From: Gemmobacter sp. 24YEA27
GTDB lineage: Bacteria; Pseudomonadota; Alphaproteobacteria; Rhodobacterales; Rhodobacteraceae
Assembly: GCF_030052995.1 (NCBI RefSeq)
Contig: NZ_JASJPW010000001.1
Span: 2,594,001 to 2,658,000 of the forward strand
DNA length: 64,000 nucleotides
Direction: 5' to 3'
The notes below the pieces were generated by a model that saw nothing but the letters and a program-made list of their open reading frames with translations, searched no databases and had not been told where the DNA came from. Numbering within the stretch: position 1 is the stretch's first letter; every line of letters starts with the position of its first letter. Shown here one piece after another: positions 27,926 through 36,309 of the stretch. The position numbers and the translations under genes are program-made.

Positions 27926-29773
27926 ATGTTGCGCATCTCTGACATCACCTATTCCGTCGAAGGCCGCCCCCTGTTTGAAGGGGCCTCGGCCACCATTCCC
28001 ACCGGCCATAAGGTCGGCCTTGTCGGGCGCAACGGCGCCGGCAAGACCACGCTCTTCCGGTTGATCCGGGGCCAGCTGGCGCTGGAGGGCGGCGAAATTT
28101 CGCTGCCCAGCCGCGCGAAGATCGGTGGCGTCGCGCAGGAAGTGCCCTCGTCCGAGACCTCGCTTCTCGATACGGTTCTCGCCGCCGATACCGAGCGCGC
28201 CAGCCTGATCCTGGAATCCGAAACCGCAACCGACCCGGCCCGGATTGCCGAGATCCAGTCGCGCCTGAGTGACATCGACGCCTGGTCGGCCGAGGGCCGC
28301 GCCTCTTCGATCCTCAAAGGTCTTGGCTTTGATGCAGACCAGCAGCTCATGCCCTGTTCCGCTTTTTCCGGCGGCTGGCGGATGCGGGTCGCGCTGGCCG
28401 GGGTCCTTTTCGCGCAGCCGGACCTTCTGCTCCTTGACGAGCCGACCAACTATCTCGACCTCGAAGGCGCGCTCTGGCTGGAGGCCTACCTCCAGAAATA
28501 CCCCCATACCGTCATCATCATCAGCCATGATCGTGGCCTGCTGAACCGCGCGGTGCAGGGCATCCTGCATCTCGACAACAGGAAACTCACCTATTGGCAG
28601 GGCGGCTATGACCAGTTCGCCCGCCAGATGGCCGAGCGCCGTGCCCTCCAGGCCGCCGAAGCCAAAAAGCAAGAGGCCCGCCGCGCCCATCTGCAAAGCT
28701 TCGTTGACCGTTTCAAGGCCAAGGCCTCGAAAGCGACGCAAGCCCAGAGCCGCGTGAAAATGCTTGAGAAAATGACCTCGATCACCGCGCCCGAAGATGC
28801 GGCGCGGGTGGTTTTCACCTTCCCCGCACCGGAAGAGCTCTCGCCGCCGATCCTGACGCTGGATGGCGCGAGCGTGGGGTATGACGGGCCGCCGGTTCTG
28901 AAAAAACTCTCGCTCCGGATCGACCAGGACGACCGGATCGCGCTTCTGGGCCGCAATGGCGAGGGCAAATCGACGCTGTCAAAGCTGCTTGCCGGCAAGC
29001 TGAAAGAATCGGGCGGCAGCGTCACCCGGTCCTCAAAGCTGCGCATCGGCTATTTCGCGCAGCACCAGGTCGATGAGCTTTATATCGACGAGACGCCGCT
29101 GCAGCATATCCAGCGCCTGCGCCCGTCCGAGCATCAGGCGAAACTGCGCGCGCGGCTTGCGGGCTTTGGCCTTGGCGCCGATCAGGCGGAAACCGCCGTG
29201 GGGCGGCTTTCGGGCGGGCAAAAAGCACGGCTCTCGCTGCTGCTTGCGACCATCGACGCACCGCATATGCTGATCCTCGACGAGCCCACAAACCACCTCG
29301 ATATCGAAAGCCGCGAGGCGCTCGTGGAGGCGCTGACCGAATATTCCGGCGCGGTGATCCTGGTCAGCCACGATATGCATCTGCTGTCGCTCGTGGCTGA
29401 TCGGCTCTGGCTGGTGAAAGGGGGCGCGGTCGAGCCCTATAATGGCGATCTCGAAGATTATCGCCGTCTGCTTCTGACCCCGGATGAGGCGAGCAAACCC
29501 GCGAAAGCCGCGCCTGTGGTGAAAAAGGCCAGCCGCGAGGAAGTGACCGCGCTGAAGGCCGAGCTTCGGAAATGCGAGGAACGCGTCGCCAAGATCGAGG
29601 ATATGCGTTCGAAACTGGCGGTGAAACTCGCGGATCCGGCGCTTTACGAAGATGACCGCAAGGGCGATCTGGGGGTCTGGAACCGGAAATATGCCGAGGT
29701 GATGGAGGCGCTGGACCGCGCCGAATCCCTCTGGATCAACGCCCAGGAGGCGCTGGAGAAAGCCAATCCATAA
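27926..29773 (+). CDS. ABC-F family ATP-binding protein
   Basis: A 615-residue cytoplasmic protein with two ABC ATPase domains and no membrane segment. The first has GRNGAGKTTLF (about 34) and FSGGWRMRVALAG with LLLDEPTNYLDLE; a linker rich in Lys/Arg/Ala (about 235-285) follows; the second has GRNGEGKSTLSKLL, LSGGQKARLSLLLATI and LILDEPTNHLDIE. A C-terminal charged helical tail from about residue 525 looks like a coiled coil. ABC-F proteins act on the ribosome; by its size and tail it resembles the Uup/YheS groups rather than a resistance factor. Confidence 0.92.
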   Translation: MLRISDITYSVEGRPLFEGASATIPTGHKVGLVGRNGAGKTTLFRLIRGQLALEGGEISLPSRAKIGGVAQEVPSSETSLLDTVLAADTERASLILESETATDPARIAEIQSRLSDIDAWSAEGRASSILKGLGFDADQQLMPCSAFSGGWRMRVALAGVLFAQPDLLLLDEPTNYLDLEGALWLEAYLQKYPHTVIIISHDRGLLNRAVQGILHLDNRKLTYWQGGYDQFARQMAERRALQAAEAKKQEARRAHLQSFVDRFKAKASKATQAQSRVKMLEKMTSITAPEDAARVVFTFPAPEELSPPILTLDGASVGYDGPPVLKKLSLRIDQDDRIALLGRNGEGKSTLSKLLAGKLKESGGSVTRSSKLRIGYFAQHQVDELYIDETPLQHIQRLRPSEHQAKLRARLAGFGLGADQAETAVGRLSGGQKARLSLLLATIDAPHMLILDEPTNHLDIESREALVEALTEYSGAVILVSHDMHLLSLVADRLWLVKGGAVEPYNGDLEDYRRLLLTPDEASKPAKAAPVVKKASREEVTALKAELRKCEERVAKIEDMRSKLAVKLADPALYEDDRKGDLGVWNRKYAEVMEALDRAESLWINAQEALEKANP

Positions 29774-29778
29774 TGGCC

Positions 29779-29809
29779 GCAGAGATGAACCCGAACTGTT
29801 CATCTCTGC
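29779..29809. promoter_or_regulatory. 12-bp inverted repeat between ABC-F and nitroreductase genes
   Basis: GCAGAGATGAAC and GTTCATCTCTGC form a perfect stem with a 7-base loop (CCGAACT), six bases after the ABC-F stop and about 90 before the nitroreductase start. There is no T tract, so it may be an operator or a processing/rho-linked hairpin rather than an intrinsic terminator. Confidence 0.5.
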
Positions 29810-29900
29810 ACAGTCAACCCGTCTTGAAATTCTCCCGGTGCGAGAGTTGATAGGTGTCAACGCAAACGCCGCATTGCGGCATCCAGATAGGCACCTGAAA

Positions 29901-30500
29901 ATGTCGAAGACCATCGAAGCCCTGACCAAGCGCCGCACCCAATATGCGCTTGGCCGCAATGTGACCCTGTCGAAAGATCAGATCGAAGCGCTGATCAAAG
30001 AGGCGATCCGCCAGGCCCCCTCGTCCTTCAACTCGCAAAGCTCGCGCGCTGTGATCCTGTTCGGTGCCGACAGCGAGAAAGTCTGGTCGCTGATCGATGC
30101 CGAACTGCGCAAGATCGTTCCGGCCGACGCTTTCGCCTCGACCGAAGCCAAGCTGAAATCCTTCGCTGCCGGCCTTGGCACCGTGCTGTTCTATGAAGAC
30201 CAGGACACGATCAAAGGCCTGCAGGAAAACTTCCCGCTTTATGCCGATGCTTTCCCGGGCTTCTCGCTGCATTCCGCGGGCATGGCGCAGCTTGCCGTCT
30301 GGACCGCGCTTGCCGAAGAAGGCATCGGCGCCAGCCTGCAGCACTATTCGCCGATCGCCGATGCCGCGCTGACCGCCGGGTTCAACCTGCCCGCCAGCTG
30401 GAAACTCCAGGCGCAAATGCCCTTCGGCTCGAATGAAGCGCCTTTCCTCGACAAGGCCTTCATCGAAGACGCGCATCGCTTCGTTACTCTCGGCAAGTAA
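29901..30500 (+). CDS. Nitroreductase family protein
   Basis: 199 residues, an FMN-binding oxidoreductase of the nitroreductase superfamily. Seen: KTIEALTKRRTQYALGRNV at the N-terminus, where Arg residues bind the FMN phosphate, IKEAIRQAPSSFNSQSSRAVIL, and the second FMN region HSAGMAQLAVWTALAEEGIGASLQHY. The frame is open to 29838, but MSKTIEAL at 29901 is the conserved start. The natural substrate is unknown; members reduce quinones, nitro compounds or act in stress responses. A perfect terminator follows. Confidence 0.88.
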   Translation: MSKTIEALTKRRTQYALGRNVTLSKDQIEALIKEAIRQAPSSFNSQSSRAVILFGADSEKVWSLIDAELRKIVPADAFASTEAKLKSFAAGLGTVLFYEDQDTIKGLQENFPLYADAFPGFSLHSAGMAQLAVWTALAEEGIGASLQHYSPIADAALTAGFNLPASWKLQAQMPFGSNEAPFLDKAFIEDAHRFVTLGK

Positions 30501-30520
30501 GCCGGGCCGGAACTTACCAC

Positions 30521-30551
30521 AAAAGGGGAAGGCCACGCGCCTTCCCCTTTT
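30521..30551 (+). terminator. Intrinsic terminator after the nitroreductase gene
   Basis: AAAAGGGGAAGG and CCTTCCCCTTTT form a perfect 12-bp stem with a 7-base loop (CCACGCG), ending in TTTT, 20 bases after the stop. The A/T flanks make it usable in both directions. Confidence 0.9.
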
Positions 30552-30618
30552 GCATTTCTGTCACGGGGGGCGGTGAAACCCGGTTGACGGGAGCGGGTTT
30601 CCCCCCTGACAGTCAGCC

Positions 30619-31239
30619 ATGGACAGCGCTTTTCTGATCACCGCCTTTGCCACGCTTTTCGTGGTGATCGACCCGCCGGGTCTCGTGCCGCTGTTCATCG
30701 CCCTGACGCAAGGCATGGACCCAGGCCATCGTCGCGCCATGGCGCGCCGCGCCTGCCTGATCGCTGCCGCCCTTTTGCTGATCTTCGGTCTCTTCGGCGA
30801 GGTAATCCTGAACTTCATCGGCATTTCGATGCCGGCTTTCCGCATTGCCGGCGGCATCCTTTTGTTTCTCACCGCCCTCGACATGCTGTTCGAGCGCCGC
30901 ACACAGCGGCGCGAGGGCCAGCAGCCCGATCCCGATCACGACCCCTCGGTTTTCCCGCTTGCGACACCGCTGATCGCCGGCCCGGGCGCCATCGCCACCA
31001 TGATCCTCCTGATGGGCCAGGCGGGTGACGCCTGGAGCGCCAAACTCGCCGTCCTCCTCCTCCTCGCGGCGATCATGCTGGTGACCTTCCTCTTCTTTCG
31101 CGCCTCGCCGCTGCTGGAGCGCCTGCTGGGCCGCACCGGCACCGTGGTGATCACCCGGCTTCTGGGCATGCTGCTCGCCGCGCTTTCTGTCCAGTTCGTG
31201 ATCGACGGGGTGCGCCAGACCGGGCTGATCACCGGCTGA
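30619..31239 (+). CDS. MarC family integral membrane protein
   Basis: 206 residues with about six hydrophobic segments. Seen: the N-terminal FATLFVVIDPPGLVPLFIALT, where the Asp-Pro in the membrane is typical of MarC/UPF0056, then FRIAGGILLFLTALDMLFERR and PLATPLIAGPGAIATMILLMG. MarC proteins have no proven transport function despite the historical name 'multiple antibiotic resistance'. The gene is followed after 53 bases by the protease-like gene in the same direction. Confidence 0.9.
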   Translation: MDSAFLITAFATLFVVIDPPGLVPLFIALTQGMDPGHRRAMARRACLIAAALLLIFGLFGEVILNFIGISMPAFRIAGGILLFLTALDMLFERRTQRREGQQPDPDHDPSVFPLATPLIAGPGAIATMILLMGQAGDAWSAKLAVLLLLAAIMLVTFLFFRASPLLERLLGRTGTVVITRLLGMLLAALSVQFVIDGVRQTGLITG

Positions 31240-31292
31240 CGCCCTTCCAGCCCGCCCGCCTTTGCGCCATAGTCAGCGCAAAGGAGACCCAA

Positions 31293-31868
31293 ATGGATTC
31301 AGAGCTCTGGCCGCGCGTCATCTATCTCAGCCTGCTGGTGGCGGCGCTTGGGGGCTGGATCCTCGTCGAATATCGCGGCCGCTTCGGCGCGGCCTTGCGC
31401 ACCTTCGCCGCCTGGGGCCTGATCTTCGTGGGCCTTGCCGCAGGCTACGGGCTCTGGAAGGATATCCAGGGCGAGAACCGCCCGCGCCAGATGGCAAGCG
31501 AAGCCGGCGAGATGGTGCTGCGCCGCGCCGCTGACGGCCATTTCTACGCTGCCCTTGACCTCAACGGCACCGAGGTCTTCTTCATGGTGGATACCGGCGC
31601 CACCAATATGGTGATTTCACGCCGTGATGCGGAGCGGCTGGGCTTCAACCCTGAAGAGCTGCGCTACTTCGGCGAGGCCTCCACCGCCAATGGCATCGTG
31701 CGCACGGCCCGTGTCACGCTTGATGAAATTGATTTCGGCCCCTTCACTGACCGCACCATGGACGCCTGGGTGAATGAGGGGGAAATGGACGGCTCGCTCC
31801 TCGGCATGGATTACCTGCGCCGCTTCTCGATCCGCATCGAAGGCGACCGCATGATCCTGACGCGCTGA
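31293..31868 (+). CDS. Membrane-anchored retropepsin-like aspartic protease
   Basis: 191 residues. Two N-terminal hydrophobic segments (about 5-20 and 33-52) anchor it in the membrane. The rest is a clan AA single-domain aspartic protease: the catalytic motif is MVDTGATNMVIS near residue 92, followed by SLLGMDYLRRFSIRIEGDRMIL, the second hallmark of the TIGR02281 family. Such proteins act as homodimers. The natural substrate is unknown. The next gene is convergent. Confidence 0.87.
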   Translation: MDSELWPRVIYLSLLVAALGGWILVEYRGRFGAALRTFAAWGLIFVGLAAGYGLWKDIQGENRPRQMASEAGEMVLRRAADGHFYAALDLNGTEVFFMVDTGATNMVISRRDAERLGFNPEELRYFGEASTANGIVRTARVTLDEIDFGPFTDRTMDAWVNEGEMDGSLLGMDYLRRFSIRIEGDRMILTR

Positions 31869-31915
31869 AGCCCTGCGAGCTACCTCCTTGCGACCTCCGC
31901 CATAGGCGTTCACCG

Positions 31916-32386
31916 TCAGCCAGACGCCCCGCCGGTCGAGGTTTTCATTTCCCACCGCCCCGCGGCATCCGACCAGTATTCCGCCACCAGCCCGGCCGCG
32001 ACCACCGCTTTCCATTCGGCACGCGCCGCCTGCATCTGCCGCTCATCGGCGCCCTCGAACAAAAGCCAGACCCGCTCCATCAGAGCCGCCTCGCCCGGAT
32101 CGACCGGCGATCCCGCCAAAAGCATCACCGCCTTCGCGCCATTGACCGCAGCCCCCGTGCCCAGCAGAACCGGCTGGAGGGCATCATGATCGCCCCCCGC
32201 AAGCCCATGCGGCAGGAACCCGTCCCTCGGCTCCAGCCAGAGCTGCATATCCAGCCGCTCCAGCAGCGCAGGATCCGGGCCGCGCAGCATCACATTCCAG
32301 CCCTGACCCAGAGCCTGGGTCAGGATCGGGCGCGCAGCCTCGGCAAGACTGCGCGCCGTCAGATGGTAGAATTTAACCGCGCCCAT
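31916..32386 (-). CDS. holC: DNA polymerase III chi subunit
   Basis: 156 residues. The chi subunit links the clamp loader to SSB. Seen: MGAVKFYHLTARSLAEAARPIL at the start, QGWNVMLRGPDPALLERLDMQLW, FLPHGLAGG, and the late VWLLFEGADERQMQAARAEW, which match the family order. It lies seven bases after the pepA stop on the same strand, the usual pepA-holC pairing. Confidence 0.92.
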   Translation of the reverse strand: MGAVKFYHLTARSLAEAARPILTQALGQGWNVMLRGPDPALLERLDMQLWLEPRDGFLPHGLAGGDHDALQPVLLGTGAAVNGAKAVMLLAGSPVDPGEAALMERVWLLFEGADERQMQAARAEWKAVVAAGLVAEYWSDAAGRWEMKTSTGGASG

Positions 32387-32393
32387 GGGCGGC

Positions 32394-33863
32394 TCAGCCC
32401 TCGAACCGGTCCTGGATCAGCCGGTTCAGCGCCCTGACACCCCAGCCGGTTGCGCCTTTCGGGCTGAACTCTGTCCCCGATTTCGCCCAGGCGGTGCCCG
32501 CGATGTCCAGATGGATCCAGGGCGTATCGGGTTTCACAAAGCGCTGCAGGAATTGCGCGGCGGTGATCGAGCCGGCCTCGCGCCCGCAGGAATTGCGCAT
32601 ATCCGCGACACGGCTTTTCAGCATCCGGTCATAGACCGGGCCCAGAGGCAGCCGCCAGGCGGCCTCATTTTCCCCCGCCGCTGCCTTCAGGAAGGCGTTG
32701 CACAGCGTGTCATCATTGGAAAACACCCCGGTATTCTCGTCGCCAAGCGCCACGATCACCGCGCCCGTCAGGGTCGCCAGATCGATCATCCCGCGCGGCG
32801 CAAACCGCTCTTGCGTGTACCAGAGGACATCCGCCAGAACGAGACGGCCTTCGGCATCGGTGTTGATCACCTCGATCGTGTCGCCCTTCATCGAGCGCAC
32901 CACATCGCCGGGCCTTTGTGCCTTGCCGTCAGGCATGTTCTCGACAAGGCCCACCAGCCCGACCACATTGGTTTTTGCTTTGCGCAGCGCAAGCGTCCGC
33001 ATCACCCCGGCGACGGTGGCGGCACCACCCATATCCATCACCATGTCTTCCATACCGGCCGCCGGTTTCAGGCTGATGCCACCAGTGTCGAAACAGACGC
33101 CCTTGCCCACAAGCGCCAGTGGCGGCTCGTCTTTTGCGCCGCCCTTCCATTGCATGACCACGACCTTGGACGGGCTTTCCGATCCCTGACCAACCCCCAG
33201 CAGCGCCCGCATGCCGAGCTTTTCCAGCTCTTCTTCCTCGAGGATTTCGACCTCAAGGCCCAGTTCCCCCATCGCAGCCAGCCGCGCGGCGAATTCATAG
33301 GTGTTCAGCACATTCGCAGGCTCATTGATCAGATCGCGGGTGAAGAACACGCCTTCTGCCAGCGCGGCATAGGGGGCGGCTTCGGCCGCGACCTCTTCGG
33401 GTTTCGCCACACAGAACGAGACCGGCCCATAATCCTTCTTGTCGCCCGAGCGGTAGATCTCGAACTCATAGGCCCGCAGCGCGAGGCCAAAGGCGATTTC
33501 CGCCGCGCGCGGATGGGTCTCGGCCAAAACCGTCAGCGCTTTGTCGCGATGCGCCGCACCAATGCTTGCACCGGCTTTGCGCGCGGCGTCCGCATCGGTG
33601 CGCTTTGGCAGGCGCAGGATTTGCACCGCATCGGCTGCGAGCCCGGCGGGAAAGGCCAGCTCCAGCGCTTCGCCCGGTTTGAGCTTGCCGAATGCCTCAG
33701 ACCCGACTGCGCGGGTCAGTGCGCCTTTGGCGGCGCGGTCCAGCTTGCGCGCCATGGGCGACAAGGCGCCTGCGGCATCGGCGAAAAGGGCGATCCGTCC
33801 GGTAAGATCCGTCAGATCCCCCTTATCGGAATCTTCAAAACGGATCTGAACAGGATGCGACAT
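32394..33863 (-). CDS. pepA: Leucyl aminopeptidase (M17)
   Basis: Cytoplasmic two-metal aminopeptidase, 489 residues from MSHPVQIRFE. The C-terminal catalytic domain carries LVGKGVCFDTGGISLKPAA, MVMDMGGAATVAGVM, VINTDAEGRLVLADVLWY (the M17 signature) and LATLTGAVIVALGD; metal-binding Lys, Asp and Glu positions are present. An upstream ATG at 33887 only adds eight residues. It is cotranscribed with holC. The divergent lptF shares a roughly 210-base upstream region. Confidence 0.96.
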   Translation of the reverse strand: MSHPVQIRFEDSDKGDLTDLTGRIALFADAAGALSPMARKLDRAAKGALTRAVGSEAFGKLKPGEALELAFPAGLAADAVQILRLPKRTDADAARKAGASIGAAHRDKALTVLAETHPRAAEIAFGLALRAYEFEIYRSGDKKDYGPVSFCVAKPEEVAAEAAPYAALAEGVFFTRDLINEPANVLNTYEFAARLAAMGELGLEVEILEEEELEKLGMRALLGVGQGSESPSKVVVMQWKGGAKDEPPLALVGKGVCFDTGGISLKPAAGMEDMVMDMGGAATVAGVMRTLALRKAKTNVVGLVGLVENMPDGKAQRPGDVVRSMKGDTIEVINTDAEGRLVLADVLWYTQERFAPRGMIDLATLTGAVIVALGDENTGVFSNDDTLCNAFLKAAAGENEAAWRLPLGPVYDRMLKSRVADMRNSCGREAGSITAAQFLQRFVKPDTPWIHLDIAGTAWAKSGTEFSPKGATGWGVRALNRLIQDRFEG

Positions 33864-34077
33864 GGTGTTGATTTCCCTGCAAAACAAGATGATTTCAACG
33901 CGAAAACAAAGGGCCGGCGACCGGCATTTCCGCGCTTTCGCCCAAAGCTAGCCCCCAAGACCGCGCTTGACCAGATATGAGTTTTCCCTGGCCGCGATAT
34001 CGGCTAGGGTCGGCGCCGAAACAGCCACTCCCCCTGCCGGCCCGCGTGCCCGCAGATTGCGACTTCCGGTATCCCAT

Positions 34078-35214
34078 TTGTCGAAATTCGACCGCTATCT
34101 GCTTTCCCAGCTTCTGGCCCTGTTCGGCTTCTTCAGCCTTGTGCTGGTGGCGGTCTATTGGGTCAATCGCGCCGTGGGGCTTTTTGACCAGCTGATCGGC
34201 GACGGTCAGACCGCGCTGGTCTTTGTCGAATTCTCGCTGCTGACGCTGCCGAATGTGATCCGCCTGGTGTTGCCGGTCTCGGCCTTTGCTGCCTGTCTTT
34301 ACGCGGTGAACCGGCTGATGCAGGATTCTGAGCTGGTGGTGATGCAGGCGACCGGCTTCTCTGCCTTTCGCCTCGCGCGGCCGGTACTTTTCTTCGGGAT
34401 CTGTGTTTTCGCGATGCAGATGGCCCTGACGAATTTCCTTGTCCCCAGAAGCCAGACCCGGCTGACCGCCCGCTCGGCCGAGATCTCGGAAAACGTCACC
34501 GCGCGGTTTCTCAATGAGGGGCGTTTCATGCATCCCGCCGCCGGGGTTACACTTTACATCCGCGAAATCAGCCAGCTGGGCGAGCTGAATGACATTTTCC
34601 TTGCCGATGACCGCAACCCGAGGGAGCGCGTCACCTATACTGCCCGCCAGGCGCTGATCGTGCGCGGCGAAGAAGGGCCGCGTCTCGTGATGCTGGACGG
34701 GATGGCGCAGAACCTCGCCCAGGACGGAAGCGCGCGGCTCTCGGTCACGCGATTCTCCGATTTCACCCTTGATATGGCGGGAATCGTTGGCGCAAAAGCC
34801 ACCCGCCTGCGCAGCCTGCGCGAGGTATCGACGCCCGATCTGCTGATCGCCGGGCCAGACCTTCAGGCCGAGACCGGCGAGAGCCGGGCAAAGCTGCTGG
34901 AGGAAGGTCATGGCCGGATCGCGACCTCGCTGCTTGGGATCGCGGCGCCGCTGCTCGGCTTTGCCGCGCTGATGCTCGGGGGCTATTCGCGCTTTGGACT
35001 GTGGCGCCAGATCGGGCTGGCGGTGCTGCTGATCATCCTCTTGCAACTGGTCAATACCGCCGGCTCGGGCGCGGCATTGCGGTCTGAAAACCGCTGGCCG
35101 CTGGTCTATGCGGCGCCGGTCCTCGGCATCATTCTGGCCTCGGTGATGCTGTGGTATGCCGGGCGCCCGCGCTGCATCAGGGCGCCACAGGCCGAAGCCG
35201 GAGGCGTTGCATGA
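34078..35214 (+). CDS. lptF: LPS export ABC transporter permease LptF
   Basis: One of two inner-membrane permeases of the LptB2FG machine that extracts LPS. Starting from TTG at 34078 (SKFDRYLLSQLLALFGFFSL) it has 378 residues: three membrane segments at the N-terminus, a periplasmic beta-jellyroll region (about 130-265) and three more at the C-terminus (SLLGIAAPLLGFAALMLGGYSRFG). The frame is open to a TTG at 33967, but that extension is not hydrophobic or conserved. The stop overlaps the lptG start (ATGA), so the pair is translationally coupled. Confidence 0.93.
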   Translation: MSKFDRYLLSQLLALFGFFSLVLVAVYWVNRAVGLFDQLIGDGQTALVFVEFSLLTLPNVIRLVLPVSAFAACLYAVNRLMQDSELVVMQATGFSAFRLARPVLFFGICVFAMQMALTNFLVPRSQTRLTARSAEISENVTARFLNEGRFMHPAAGVTLYIREISQLGELNDIFLADDRNPRERVTYTARQALIVRGEEGPRLVMLDGMAQNLAQDGSARLSVTRFSDFTLDMAGIVGAKATRLRSLREVSTPDLLIAGPDLQAETGESRAKLLEEGHGRIATSLLGIAAPLLGFAALMLGGYSRFGLWRQIGLAVLLIILLQLVNTAGSGAALRSENRWPLVYAAPVLGIILASVMLWYAGRPRCIRAPQAEAGGVA

Positions 35215-36308
35215 CGCTTTCCCTCTATATCGCGCGCCGTTTTGCAATGACCGTGGGCCAGGTGTTTCTGGTGTTTTTCGGCATCCTGATGCTGATCGAC
35301 ATGATCGAACAGCTGCGCAAGTTCTCGGGAAAGGGTGCAGGTCTTGGGGATGCGTTCCACCTCTCGATCCTGAATGTGCCCGAAACCCTGTACCGCATTC
35401 TGCCATTGATTTTCGTGATGGGGTCCATCGCGATGTTCCTGTCGCTGGCGCGCTCTTCCGAGCTGGTGGTGGTGCGCGCGGCCGGTCGTTCGGGCCTGCG
35501 GTTTCTTGCGACGCCGGTGGTGGTGGCGACGCTGATCGGGCTGATGGCGGTCGCGGTGCTGAACCCGATGGTGGCGGCCACCTCGCGCGCCTATGATGAT
35601 CTTTCGGCCCGCTATGCGGCGGATGGCAGTTCGGTCCTGTCGGTGTCAGATGCCGGGCTCTGGCTGCGCCAGGGTGGCAGCTATGGCCAGACGGTAATCC
35701 AGGCCGGACGCGCCAATTTCGACGGAACCGAACTGACCCGCGTGACCTTCCTGACCTTTGGCGAAGAGGGATTGCCGGTCACCCGGATCGAGACCACCAG
35801 TGCGAAACTGGTCAAGGGCGCCTGGATCCTCTCCGGCGCCAGGGTCTGGAACCTGAACGCCGACAATCCCGAACTGTCGGTCAAATCCTGGCCCGATGGC
35901 ACCCGCCTGCCCACGGACCTGACGCCCGAACGGATCCGCGACAGTTTCGGCACGCCTTCGGCCGTGCCGGTCTGGCAATTGCCGAATTACATCAAAGACC
36001 TGGAGCAAGCCGGTTTTTCCGCCCGCGCCTATCGTCTGTGGTTCCAGATGGAGCTGGCCCAGCCGCTTTTGCTGACCGCAATGGTTCTGGTTGCCGCAGG
36101 CTTTACCATGCGCCACACCCGCGCCGGCAAAACCGGCATCCGTGTGCTTTACGCCATCCTCGCCGGATTCGCGCTCTTCTTCCTCAGGAATTTCGCGCAG
36201 GCCCTTGGCGACAGTGGCCAGATTCCGGTATCACTGGCCGCGTGGAGCCCGCCGCTTGCTGCGGTGATGCTTGCGCTTGGTCTTTTGTTGCATCTGGAGG
36301 ACGGCTGA
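35211..36308 (+). CDS. lptG: LPS export ABC transporter permease LptG
   Basis: 365 residues from MTLSLYIARRFAMTVGQVFL. Same topology as LptF: N-terminal membrane segments with FFGILMLIDMIEQLRKFSGKG, a periplasmic domain (about 130-275) and C-terminal membrane segments from QMELAQPLLLTAMVLVAAGFTMRH. It partners LptF and the ATPase LptB, which is not in the window. lptD starts one base after its stop. Confidence 0.95.
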   Translation: MTLSLYIARRFAMTVGQVFLVFFGILMLIDMIEQLRKFSGKGAGLGDAFHLSILNVPETLYRILPLIFVMGSIAMFLSLARSSELVVVRAAGRSGLRFLATPVVVATLIGLMAVAVLNPMVAATSRAYDDLSARYAADGSSVLSVSDAGLWLRQGGSYGQTVIQAGRANFDGTELTRVTFLTFGEEGLPVTRIETTSAKLVKGAWILSGARVWNLNADNPELSVKSWPDGTRLPTDLTPERIRDSFGTPSAVPVWQLPNYIKDLEQAGFSARAYRLWFQMELAQPLLLTAMVLVAAGFTMRHTRAGKTGIRVLYAILAGFALFFLRNFAQALGDSGQIPVSLAAWSPPLAAVMLALGLLLHLEDG

Positions 36309-36309
36309 T

